A stretch of DNA of 64,000 nucleotides, taken from contig CANTUQ010000004.1 in assembly GCA_947683425.1 (NCBI GenBank), positions 8,470,001-8,534,000 of the forward strand, in the 5' to 3' direction. Numbering within the stretch: the stretch's first letter is position 1; every line of letters starts with the position of its first letter. Positions 34,146 to 44,334 of the stretch are shown here, in pieces. Source of the stretch: Excoecaria cochinchinensis (taxonomy: Eukaryota; Streptophyta; Magnoliopsida; Malpighiales; Euphorbiaceae). The notes below the pieces were generated by a model. It did no database searches and had not been told where the DNA came from. It saw only the letters and a program-made list of their open reading frames with translations. The position numbers and the translations under genes were made by a program.

Positions 34146-34857
34146 AACACACATAAAATATGGGCGGCCATTCACAATGGTCGCCAAGGCATAACACATT
34201 CACAATGGCAAAATGCAATAGCTCATAACTAAATTCATAAAAACATGCTCACAATTTAAAGCCATACATTTTGCATCTCAAATTCATATCCATTTCCAAA
34301 TTAGTTGAACATACATTTCATCAATATACTCATACAAATATCACATGTATATAGTCATAAGAGTAGGGTAAACAAATCGAACACCAAAAGAACACCTGCA
34401 GACTATGGGTAGTGGATAATGAGTGTACATACAGTACTTTACGGGTACTAGCCGATTACAGACAGTACCTTACGGGTACAAATCGAGAAAACCATTTTAC
34501 TTTTAACTTTTACAAATCATTTTCAAAAGGGAGCTTAAACAAGATCCTTACACATAAAGGGTTCGCGAGGAACCAAATGGGGACCTGATCGGGGTCCAAA
34601 CGAAACAAAGGGCTGCAGCTAAAAGACTCTATTAGGCATGCCTAACTATCCACTTGCTTGACTCTAGCAGGTTATGCGTCATTCAAACCATATTTCAGAA
34701 GATAACATAAAATTTCATCTGAAGAATCATAGTATCACTCATATCTAAGCATATAAAAATATAACATGCATGATACAGCAGTATAAATCCATTCGGAAGA
34801 ACTACGGAATTCATTGTTGAGTTAAAACCGAGAAATTTCAGAAAATAGGCCAAACGG

Positions 34858-35275
34858 AGGTGACCAACAAGGTTGGCCGGTCACGGGTCGTGACTAGCAT
34901 CACAACTCGTGACTGGCCTCCTTCACAAGCCGGTCACGAGTCGTGACTGGGAGTCACGTCTCGTGACTGGCTCTCTTCCTTCGCTGGTCATACGACGTGA
35001 CTTGTCCCTTCTCTCTCGCTGGTCACGAGTCGTGACTGGGTGTCACGTCTCGTGACTGGCTTCTTTAAGGCTGGTCACGCGTGACTGTCTCAGGCCGGTC
35101 ACGAGTCGTGACTGGGAGTCACGCCCCGTGACTTCCTTCCTCTTGGCTGGTCATGAGTTGTGACAGGCAGTCACAACTCGTGACTAGCTTCTATCTGGCA
35201 GGTCACAAGTCGTGACTGGAAGTCACGTCTCATGACTTACCTCTCTTCTTGGATAGTCACGCGACAGATACAGCA
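34858..35275. repeat. Palindrome island in 3' LTR of F
   Basis: About a dozen units of the type GGTCACGAGTCGTGACTGG and AGTCACGTCTCGTGACTGG, separated by short pyrimidine-rich spacers (CTTCTTT, CTCTCTTCC). The CACGAGTCGTG core is the same as in the Athila-like LTRs. Confidence 0.85.
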
Positions 35276-36237
35276 AAACAGGAATTTTGTACAGTAACAC
35301 GATTTTCCAGTTTTCCAGAATTTTCCCAGAACACAGAAATCAACTCCAAACTTGAATCAAAATCTCACAAATCGAATCTTACCTTCCAGAAGATCATTTA
35401 AGCATCAAAATGCCATATAACAACTTAATTCAACACTCATCACAACCAAAATCATACATTACCACATTCAAGAACATAAACCCTACAATTTTACAGTAAG
35501 TTCAAATCAAGCACAATCCACAATCAAAAATCCCAAACCTGAGATTCTAAGCTTCAGTCACTTAGCTCCACTCGCCCCAGCAACCTCCTTGCCCTTGGGA
35601 TCGCGAGGGGCCTCAGCTAAACACAACAAATCAAAGAACACCCAATAATGCAAACCCTAAGTTAAATCTAAACTCAAGGAAGAAGAAGATGAAACAAATG
35701 AGAGAACAAAATGAGAAGAATACAATTACTTACCAGAGAAGATGCAAAGAGATGATTAACTTCACCAATAAAGTCTTGAATCCTCAATACAGTTCTTAGA
35801 ATGAAGAAAATGAAGAAGAAGAAGGTGAGTGAAGAAGGAAACGTGAATCTGCCATTTTCCCTTCTTTCTTCCCTTTTTCTTTTTCTTTTCTTTGCCCTAA
35901 GTATGTGTCCATTTCCTATTGGTGAAGCTAACCACTCACACCAAACTAACATGCACTACACACACCTAATACTTTCCCAACTAATGCACACCCTATAATG
36001 GTATGAACACACACACACAAGCATATCCCAACTTAAAACTCCATAAAATGATATGCTCAAGTACACACAACTATTACCCAATTACTTCACACCCTAAAGC
36101 CATATATGCACCCACATACTAACAAAACCCAAAAACATGCATTTTTTACCAAAATACCCTTATGCTATGCCAAACACATACAAATGCATGCTCACACAGA
36201 CAGGCTCATTCTACTAGGGGGCAAACGGGGTGTGACA

Positions 36238-36252
36238 ACTCTCCCCTACTAA
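36238..36252 (-). other. Polypurine tract of element F
   Basis: The minus strand reads TTAGTAGGGGAGAGT directly before the LTR start TGTCACAC. Confidence 0.8.
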
Positions 36253-36254
36253 TA

Positions 36255-36412
36255 AGAATTTCGTCCTCGAAATTCTCACCTGAACTTAACAAGTACGGAT
36301 ACTGAGCTCTCATCGATTCCTCTGGTTCCCAAGTCGCTTCCTCGACTCCGTGATGAATCCACAATACCTTTACCAAAGGGATCTACTTATTTCTTAATTG
36401 TCTTACCTCTCA
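36255..36412 (-). pseudogene. Chromodomain of element F (two stops)
   Basis: Same frame as the integrase ORF after the stop at 36410-36412: EVRQLRNK, stop (36383-36385), then IPLVKVLWIHHGVEEATWEP and EESMRAQYPYL. The two stops occupy the usual Arg (CGA to TGA) and Glu positions. This is the chromodomain characteristic of Tekay-type chromoviruses; it would bind modified histone H3 and guide integration. Without the stops the protein would end near 36255. Confidence 0.8.
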
Positions 36413-37768
36413 GGCTAGAATGGCTCGCGGTTCCTCATCATAGGAAAAATCTGGCTGAACCTGAATATCCTGAACCGAAAGAACATGCGAAGGATCTGAT
36501 CTGTACCGACGAAGCATCGAAACATGGAACACATCGTGCAACTTTGCTAACTCCATCGGTAATGCCAATCTATAGGCTACAGGTCCTACCTTAGCCAAAA
36601 TCTCATAAGGACCAATGAAACGAGGACTAAGCTTGCCTTTCTTTCCAAATCGAAGCACTTTCCTCCAAGGTGAAACTTTAAGGAAAACTTTGTCCCCGAT
36701 CTCAAAATGAACGTCTTTCCTCTTCAAATTGGCATAAGACTTTTGTCGATCCTTGGCTGCCTTCAAATTCTGCTGCACAACTCTGATCTTTTCTTCAGTA
36801 TCTCTCACTAAGTTTGTCCCAATCACTAATCTCTCGGATAGCTCGGTCCAACAAACCGGAGTCCTACATTGACGACTATATAAAGCCTCATATGGTGACA
36901 TACCAATACTCGACTGAAAGCTATTGTTGTAGGCAAACTCCATAAGCGACACATATCTGTCCCAACTACCCGGGAAATCTAAAGCACAAGCCCTCATCCT
37001 ATCCTCTAAGATCTGAATGACCCGTTCTGACTGACCATCTGTCTGAGGGTGAAACGATGTACTGAAGTTCAACCTAGTGCCCAAAGCTCTCTGCAACTCC
37101 TTCCAAAACTTGGAAGTGAATCTCGGATCCCGATCTGAAACTATGGACAATGGCACACCATGCAACCGAACTATCTCATCTACATAGATACTGGCCAATC
37201 TATCCATCGAGTAGTCCACTCTAACTGGTAGAAAATGAGCTGACTTTGTAAGCCGATCCACAATTACCCAAACTGAGTCATGCTTCTTCTGAGTCAAAGG
37301 CAAACTAGAAACAAAGTCCATGGAGATATCATCCCACTTCCACTCAGGAATGGATAAAGGCGTAAGCAATCCTGAAGGAACCTGATGCTCGGCCTTTACC
37401 TGCTGACAAGTCAAACACTTGGACACAAAATCCACTATATCACGCTTCATACCAGACCACCAATAAAACTGCTTCATGTCCCGATACATCTTCTCACTGC
37501 CAGGATGCATAGTAAAAACTGTACTATGCGCCTCACTCATAAGTTGTCTCCTCAACTCCTCAGACTCTGGCACACACAAGCGATCTCTGAACATAAGTAC
37601 CTCATCCTGAACTAAAAACTCTGACTGCTTACCCGATCTGACCTCTTGTACAATCCGCTGAAGTCTCACATCATCCCTCTGAGCATCCACAATCCTCTGT
37701 CTCAAGGTAGGCTTCACACGCAACTGAGCAAGCAAAGCCCATCTGGACCAAATCTCCATCTGAATCAT
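36410..37768 (-). pseudogene. Integrase of element F
   Basis: A 452-residue open stretch. It covers the linker, then the HHCC zinc domain (HPGSEKMYRDMKQFYWWSGM, CLTCQQVK), and the catalytic core with DDE residues in VIVDRLTKSAHF, IVSDRDPRFTS and DGQSERVIQ, all intact. The C-terminal domain has DVHFEIGDKVFLKVSPWRKV, RFGKKGKLSPRFIGPYEI and LHDVFHVSMLRRYRSDPSH. Integrase inserts element DNA into the nucleus. The frame is joined to RNase H only after a frameshift at 37765-37790. No insertion is present at VIQILED, unlike W. This is the most intact enzyme in the window. Confidence 0.9.
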
Positions 37769-38751
37769 CTCAGGAACAAAGCTGAAACTGACTTTCGACT
37801 CAAAGCATCAGCGACTACATTGGCCTTACCAGGATGGTAATCCACAATGCAGTCATAGTCCTTAAACAACTCAAGCCAACAGCGCTGTCTCATGTTCAAT
37901 TCTTTCTGTGAGAGGAAGTACTTCAAGCTCTTGTGGTCCGAAAAGATCCTACACTTTTCCCCATACAGATAATGACGCCAAATCTTCAAGGCAAAGATCA
38001 CAGCTGCTAACTCAAGATCATGCGTCGGATAGTTCCTCTCATGTGGCTTCAACTGATGCGAAGCATAAGCCACAACCTTACCTTCTTGCATCAAAACACA
38101 TCCAAGGCCAACACCCGAAGCATCACTATAAATGACAAACTCTTTACCCGAGATGGGTTGAGTAAGAATAGGAGCCTCAACAAGCAACTGCTTCAACTGA
38201 TCAAAACAAGCCTGGCATCTATCTGACCACTCAAATCTGACTCCTTTCCTCAACAATCTAGTCATCGGAGCGGCAATAACAGAAAAGCCCTTAACAAACC
38301 GACGGTAGTAACCTGCCAAACCAAGGAAACTCCTCACTTCCTGAACATTTTTAGGCGCTTTCCAATCAACAATCGCCTCAATCTTGGCCGAATCAACCTG
38401 AATACCCCTAGCTGAAACAATGTGACCCAAGAATGACACTTCTCGAAGCCAGAAATCACACTTGCTAAGCTTGGCAAACAACTGGTGCTCTCTCAACATC
38501 TGCAAAACCAATCTGAGATGCTCCTCATGCTCACTCTCATCCTTGGAATACACCAAGATATCATCAATGAACACTACTACAAATCGATCTAAGTATGGCC
38601 TAAACACACGGTTCATCAAATCCATAAAAGCCACTGGAGCATTGGTCAAACCAAACGGCATCACAAGAAACTCATAGTGGCCATACCTAGTCCGAAATGC
38701 AGTCTTAACCACATCTGCATCCTTAACTCGAAGCTGATAGTACCCTGATCA
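37765..38751 (-). pseudogene. Reverse transcriptase C-terminal half and RNase H of element F
   Basis: A 315-residue stretch following a stop (TGA at 38749-38751, in place of the Arg of DLRSGYYQL; CGA to TGA). RT motifs: TAFRTRYGHYEFLVMPFGLT, NAPVAFMDLMNRVF, and the intact catalytic FIDDILVYS, then FLGHIVSARGI and the thumb. RNase H: FVIYSDASGVGLG, LELAAVIFALKIWRHYLYG, SDHKSLKYF and GKANVVADALSRK, with all four acidic residues present. The frame ends at VSALFLR, where homologues continue into the integrase linker, so one base is probably missing near 37780. Confidence 0.9.
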
Positions 38752-39150
38752 AAGATCTATCTTGGAGAAAACACCTGCACCCCGAAGCTGATCAAATAAA
38801 TCTTCAATCCTAGGCAACGGATACTTATTCTTCACTGTGACCTTATTTATCTGCCTGTAGTCGATACACATCCGCAGAGATCCATCTTTCTTCTTGACAA
38901 ACAGAACTGGAGCTCCCCAAGGAGATATGCTAGGTCGAATAAACCCCTTATCCAATAGCTCTTGTAGCTGAGTCTTAAGTTCCCTCAACTCTACAGGAGC
39001 CATCCGATAAGGTGCTTTCGAAATAGGAGTGGTACCCGGCATAATCTCAATGGATAACTCAACCTCTCTCTCAGGAGGCAAACCAGGCAACTCGCTCGGG
39101 AACACATCAATAAACTCCCGCACTACAGGAATATCCTCAATCTGAACTTA
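38749..39150 (-). pseudogene. Reverse transcriptase N-terminal part of element F
   Basis: Same frame as gag-protease after the stop at 39148-39150: VREFIDVFPSELPGLPPERE, PYRMAPVELRELKTQLQELL, GFIRPSISPWGAPVLFVKKK, MCIDYRQINKVTV, LPRIEDLFDQLRGAGVFSKI and the first catalytic Asp in KIDL just before the TGA. It is continuous in function with the next piece. Confidence 0.88.
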
Positions 39151-40677
39151 ATCTCTCTTGGAATCCAACACAACTGCTAGAAAAGCCTCACAACCTTTCC
39201 TGATAAACCTCTTGGCTTGCATCGCAGAAATCACATTATTCAAAGAACTAGCGCCCAAACCCTTCATAAACACAGGAGACTGACATCTATCCCGAAGAAC
39301 AACTGTCTTCCTATGGCAATCCACTATAGCCCGATGCTTACCCAACCAGTCCATACCCAAAATCAGATCAAACTCTCTGAAAGGTAACTCAATCAAATCT
39401 GCTGGAAGAACAACTCCCTCAACCATCAAAGGACAACTCCTAAAGACTCTACTCACACTGACAATATGCCCTAATGGACTGGTCACACAAATCTTATAAT
39501 CTAACTGATCAACCACATGCAACTTATCAACAATTTTATCTGTGCACAAGTATGAGTGTGTGGAACCAGGGTCAATTAGAGCATATAATTCAGTGTCATG
39601 GAGTAGGAACTTACCAGCAATAACATCAGGCGCATCCTGCTCCTCTCTGGCTCTCACAGCATAAGCTCTAGTGGCAACCTGAGGAGGATGCTCAACAGTC
39701 TCAAAAGCAGCTCCATCTCTAGGCCGACCGCCTCGACCTCTACCTCTACCTCTACCTCTAGCAGCCTGAGAAGCATTCGATCCAACTCTGCTAGCTCCTC
39801 CCTGAGGTCCTGAATCCTCACTCATCTGGGGACAACTAGCCACACGGTGCTCGGTACTCCCACATCTAAAACATCCACCAGTGAGCCACCTACACTCACC
39901 CCAGTGAGCCTTGCTGCAATTCGCACAAACAGGTACAACATCAGACCTACCACCTCTGCCAGAACCAGATACTGCTGCAGAACCCTGTCTTCTACCTCTA
40001 GAAGCTGAACAAGCTGCTGGCTCATCTTGCGGGTTTCTAGATCTCTTACCCGAAGATGAAGAAGAACCACCTCTAGCTGAATTCCTTCGCTGAGCTCTCT
40101 CCCTAAGCAATGATTCAGTCTTCTCTGCCCTCATGGCGGCCTCTGCAATCTGATAATAACTTATCCCAGGTATACACATCAAGGAAATCAAGGCAATCTT
40201 CAATGACTCATTCAACCCGGCTTCAAAGTGCTTGCATCTGAAATCATCTGTCATAACCCTGCGCGGAGCATAGCGAGATAACCGGTTGAACTCTTTCTCA
40301 TAATCCGAAACTGACAAAGTCCTCTGCTTCAAACTCAGAAACTGTGCCCATCTTGCATCCCTATAAGCTTGAGTCACAAACTTCCTAGTAAACTCCTCAC
40401 TGAAGAAATCCCAAGTGACCGGATCAGGCATCTGAGGTTGCCTACTAACCAATTCCCACCATTCATAAGCTGACCCCTGAAGCAATGCCACAGCACACTC
40501 TGCTTGCTGATCGGGAGGACACCTGACTTCTTTTAAAGCTCTCTTTACCTTATCAAGCCACTTCTCTGCTAACTCAGACTCATCTAGCCCAGTCCCATAA
40601 AAATCCTCAACACCAGCTCTTCTCAAACTCTCAATAAGGGCTCTAGGAGCAGTCACTCTCTCCAAAACCCTAGCCAT
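39148..40677 (-). pseudogene. gag and aspartic protease of element F
   Basis: A 509-residue frame from the ATG at 40677. The capsid domain spans about residues 25-190: GVEDFYGTGLDESELAEKWL, YEWWELVSRQPQ, FSEEFTRKFVTQAYRDARWA, YEKEFNRLSRYAP. A Ser/Gly/Arg-rich linker follows. Two zinc knuckles come next: CANCSKAHWGEC and CFRCGSTEHRVASC. After an RGRGRGRGG stretch comes the protease with ALIDPGSTHSYL (active site) and FDLILGMDWLGKH. Gag and protease are fused in one frame, as usual for these elements. It ends at a TAA before RT, where related elements read Glu. A short upstream stretch to the primer site (40678-40954) may encode an extra N-terminus. Confidence 0.9.
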
Positions 40678-40954
40678 GTCCTAATGCAATCTGAACATAG
40701 CCTCAAAAGGCATGGCTGCGGCCTCGGGCTGGACCCTAGCATGCTGAGCCGACACAGTAACAGAAACAGACGGATCTACCGCTGGAGGATTCACACTCTC
40801 GGCGGACTCCTCAAGCGCACCATGAGCAGAATCAGAATCCATCTAACAAACAAGAGGACAACCGCATTAGCCAACACAGATCTAGACACATACTCATCTA
40901 CACACTTCAACACATTAACAAAGCAAACAACACCCAGAAATGCCTAAACCTATG

Positions 40955-40966
40955 GCTCTGATACCA
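40955..40966 (-). other. Primer binding site, initiator Met tRNA type (element F)
   Basis: The minus strand reads TGGTATCAGAGC, five bases after the LTR end. This is the usual chromovirus primer site. Confidence 0.9.
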
Positions 40967-41370
40967 AAAACTGTAACACCCCCTACCCATACGTAAGCAA
41001 CCCCATCCGATAAGGAGTGAGACGCCGTATGAGTAAAGGTGTCACCAAATAGATACAAAGCAAATCATACATTCATTCATAACATACATACTGAAATACA
41101 GGATAATTAAAAACTTTAAAAGGAAAAGAAAGCAATAGCTGATCATACATTAATAAAACAAAACCATTACAATAATGTTCTAATCAACTAGCTGAAACAA
41201 AAGATGTTACATATCCAAAATATAAGTACAATAGCGGAAGCTGAAACAAAACTGATACAAGAGAGTTCTTTACAAAAAGAATCATCAAAGATTACAAACT
41301 GAGCCCTACACTAAACCTTCTGTGTTGGCTTGACGGCGGTGACTCTCTCACAAAGCAAAACTCCTTCCGC

Positions 41371-41420
41371 ACCTGCACGGGTAAAAACACCGTGCTAAGC
41401 GATAAATGCTTAGTGGGGAA
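41371..41420 (-). promoter_or_regulatory. Double stem-loop module (5' LTR of F)
   Basis: On the minus strand: CCCCACTAAGCATTTATCGC, arms CTAAGC/GCTTAG, then CACGGTGTTTTTACCCGTG and CAGG. The second stem is CACGG/CCGTG. Confidence 0.55.
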
Positions 41421-42162
41421 ACACACATAAAATATGGGCGGCCATTCACAATGGCCAAGGCATAACACATTCACAATGGCCGCCAAGGCATAACACATTC
41501 ACAATGGCAAAATGCAATAGCTCATAACCAAATTCATAAAAACATGCTCACAATTTAAAGCCATACATTCTGCATCTCAAATTCATATCCATTTCCAGAT
41601 TAGTTGAACATACATTTCATCAATATACTCATACAGATATCACATGTATATAGTCATAAGAGTAGGGTAAACCAATCGAACACCAAAAGAACACCTGCAG
41701 ACTCTGGGTAGTGGATAACGAGTGTACAGATAGTACTTTACGGGTATGAGCCGATTACAGACAGTACCTTACGGGTACGAATCGAGAAAACCATTTTACT
41801 TTTAACTTTTACAAATCATTTTCAAAAGGGACCTTAAACAAGATCCTTACACATAAAGGGTTCGCGAGGAACCAAACGGGGACCTGATCGGGGTCCAAAT
41901 GAAACAAAGGGCTGCAGCTAAAAGACTCTATTAGGCATGCCTAACTATCCACTTACTTGACTCTAGCAGGTTATGCGTCATTCAAACCATATTTCAGAAG
42001 ATAACATAAAATTTCATCTGAAGAATCATAGTATCACTCATATCCAAGCATATAAAAATATAACATGCATGATACAGCAGTATAAATACATTCGGAAGAA
42101 CTACAGAATTCATTGTTGAGTTAAAACCGGGAAATTTCAGAAAATAGGCCAAACAGAGGTGA

Positions 42163-42545
42163 CCAATAAGGTTGGCCGGTCACGGGTCGTGACTGGCATC
42201 ACAACTCGTGACTGTCCTCCTTCACAAGCCGGTCACGAGTCGTGACTGGCTCTCTTCCTTCGCCGGTCACGCGACGTGACTTGTCCCTTCTCTCTCGCTG
42301 GTCACGAGTCGTGACTGGGTGTCACGTCTCGTGACTGGCTTCTTTAGGGCTGGTCACGCGTGACTGTCTCAAGGCGGTCACGAGTCGTGACTGGGAGTCA
42401 CGCCCCGTGACTTCCTTCCTCTTGGCTGGTCACGAGTTGTGACAGGCAGTCACAACTCGTGACTAGCTTCTATCTGGCAGGTCACGAGTCGTGACTGGAA
42501 GTCACGTCTCGTGACTTGCCTCTCTTCTTGGATAGTCACGCGACA
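42163..42545. repeat. Palindrome island in 5' LTR of F
   Basis: Same set of CACGAGTCGTG-type units as in the 3' LTR. One unit of 20 bp (the AGTCACGTCTCGTGACTGG copy) is missing between GTGACTGG repeats, which fits slippage or recombination between units. Confidence 0.85.
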
Positions 42546-43516
42546 GATAACGCAAAACGGGAATTTTGTACAGTAACACGATTTTCCAGTTTTCCAGAAT
42601 TTTCCCAGAACACAGAAATCAACTCCAAACTTGAATCAAAATCACACAAATCGAATCTTACCTTCCAGAAGATCATTTAAGCATCAAAATGCCATATAAC
42701 CACTTAATTCAACACTCATCACAACAAAAATCATACATTACCACATTCAAGAACATAAACCCTAGAATTTTACAGTAAGTTCAAATCAAGCACAATCCAT
42801 AATCAAAAATCCCAAACCTGAGATTCTAAGCTTCAATCACTTAGCTCCACTCGTCCCAGCAACCTCCTTGCCCTTGGAATCACGAGGGGCCTCAGCTAAA
42901 CACAACAAATCAAAGAACACCCAACAATGCAAACCCTAAGTTAAATCTAAACTCAAGGAAGAAGAAGATGAAACAAATGAGAGAACAAAATGAGAAGAAT
43001 ACAATTACTTACCAGAGAAGATGCAAAGAGATGATTAACTTCGCCAATAAAATCTTGAATCGTCAATACAGTTCTTAGAATGAAGAAAATGAAGAAGAAG
43101 AAGGTGAGTGAAGAAGGAAACGTGAATCTGCCATTTTCCCTTCTTTCTTCCCTTTTTCTTTTTCTTTTCTTTGCCCTAAGTATGTGTCCATTTCCTATTG
43201 GTGAAGCTAACCACTCACACAAAACTAACATGCACTACACACACCTAATACTCTCCCAACTAATGCACACCCTACAATGGTATGAACACACACACACAAG
43301 CATATCCCAACTTAAAACACCATAAAATGATATGCTCAAGTACACACAACTATTACGCAATTACTTTATCCCCTAAAGCCATATGTGCACCCACATACTA
43401 AGAAAACCCAAAAACATGCATTTTTTACCAAAATACCCTTATGCTATGCCAAACACATACAAATGCATGCTCACACAGACAGGCTCATTCTACTAGGGGG
43501 CAAACGGGGTATGACA

Positions 43517-43521
43517 TTTGT
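43517..43521. other. Target site duplication TTTGT (right, element F)
   Basis: Repeats 33693-33697. The LTR of X continues from here with AATATGTATAAT, matching 46740 onward. Confidence 0.85.
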
Positions 43522-43687
43522 AATATGTATAATATTTGTAAAATGCATGTTAGGCCCAAGTGTTATTTGATTTTCTTATCTTGTATTGATGTGTATTTTG
43601 CTATCGCTTCTGCTAGTATACCTATATGTACATGTTAGAGTTCGCGTGGCGCCCCGATATCCTCCCGAGGGGTGTTGGGGTGTTACA
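43522..43687 (+). repeat. 5' LTR of element X, part 3 (end)
   Basis: Matches 46740-46905 of the 3' LTR and ends GGGTGTTGGGGTGTTACA. The word TGGCGCCCCGATATCC lies shortly before the end in both copies. Confidence 0.9.
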
Positions 43688-43693
43688 TTTTAG

Positions 43694-43705
43694 TGGTATC
43701 AGAGC
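43694..43705 (+). other. Primer binding site, initiator Met tRNA type (element X)
   Basis: TGGTATCAGAGC, six bases after the LTR end. Confidence 0.9.
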
Positions 43706-43809
43706 ATTAGGTTAAATGGTTTAGGACTATGTGATATAGAGTATCAGTTAGTTGTTTGAGTTTGTCTAGAGTTGTGGCCTAATGCAGATGCTGGTTTTGT
43801 AGAGTATAG

Positions 43810-44241
43810 ATGGAGTCCGACATGAGTGAGAACGTAGAAGAGACAACGGGTAATGTTAATCGGGCTAGAGTTGATCCGCCTGTTCTTGAAGGTACAAGTT
43901 CTGGTATTACTCCTGATAATTCAGCAGTTATACAAGGGTTGATTCAAATTTTGGATAGATTGACAGCCCCTCAAGTTTCTACGAAATTTGTTAAGAATAG
44001 AGGTCTGAATAGAAAGATACTTGGAAAGGATGTGGTACCAAGTAAGAGATCCCGTGAGTCACTGAAATATCAACACTGTCATAGGCAACACTGGAGAGAA
44101 TGTAGGAAGATCACACGGGCTTGCTTTAAGTGTGGTAGCAAGAATCACTTGCTCGCTAAGTGTCCAAAATTAAGAGAGAACATAGCACTACAAGCACGCA
44201 GAGATGCAGAGAAACTCACAAGCCCCCCTGGTAAATGGTGA
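43810..44241 (+). pseudogene. gag remnant of element X (central capsid region deleted)
   Basis: A 143-residue open frame from the ATG at 43810. The N-terminal acidic part includes NSAVIQGLIQILDRLTAPQ, the segment that precedes capsid in Y (VQQGLIQMIDRLTAPK). Then VKNRGLNRK jumps directly to the zinc knuckle region, so the capsid domain is missing. The first knuckle has lost its leading Cys (YQHCHRQHWREC); the second is intact (CFKCGSKNHLLAKC). The frame ends soon after, only 90 bp from the 3' LTR. The frame is open, but without capsid the product could hardly form particles. Confidence 0.75.
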
Positions 44242-44320
44242 TTCTTTATGTTTTGATTTAAGTTATCGATTTGATTTGAGTTGTAATGATTAGCGGGGAA
44301 ATTTTAAGGACGAAATTTCT

Positions 44321-44334
44321 TAAGGGGAGAGATT
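44321..44334 (+). other. Polypurine tract of element X
   Basis: TAAGGGGAGAGATT before the LTR start TGTAACAACC. Upstream lies AAGGACGAAATTTCTTAAG, the usual end-of-pol remnant of Tekay-type elements. Confidence 0.75.

Larger units (their letters stand above)
33698..36237 (-). repeat. 3' LTR of element F (2540 bp)
   Basis: On the minus strand it begins TGTCACACCCCGTTTGCC after the polypurine tract and ends GGGGGTGTTACA. The frames at 34018-34218 and 35674-35998 occur also in the 5' LTR but are low-complexity or structural by-products. Confidence 0.9.
33698..43516 (-). mobile_element. Near-complete Tekay/Del-type chromovirus F
   Basis: The best preserved element, 9.8 kb. It has both LTRs (33698-36237 and 40972-43516), an initiator Met tRNA primer site, gag, protease, RT, RNase H, integrase, chromodomain and polypurine tract, with perfect TTTGT duplications. 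The LTRs look almost identical by eye over long stretches, with a few indels in the palindrome island and one 32-bp duplication in the 5' LTR. It is therefore probably one of the younger insertions. Even so, pol has stops and a frameshift. Confidence 0.9.
40972..43516 (-). repeat. 5' LTR of element F (2545 bp)
   Basis: Pairs with 33698-36237. The start here is TGTCATACCCCGTTTGCC, one base different. Near 41440-41490 it contains an extra copy of about 32 bp around GGCATAACACATTCACAATGG. In the palindrome island it lacks 20 bp present in the 3' LTR. Confidence 0.9.

Noticed and set aside
35674..35998. Frames present in both LTRs of F (also 42953-43325)
   Set aside because: They are identical only because the LTRs are recent copies; the region is a low-complexity purine/pyrimidine tract with frames on both strands.
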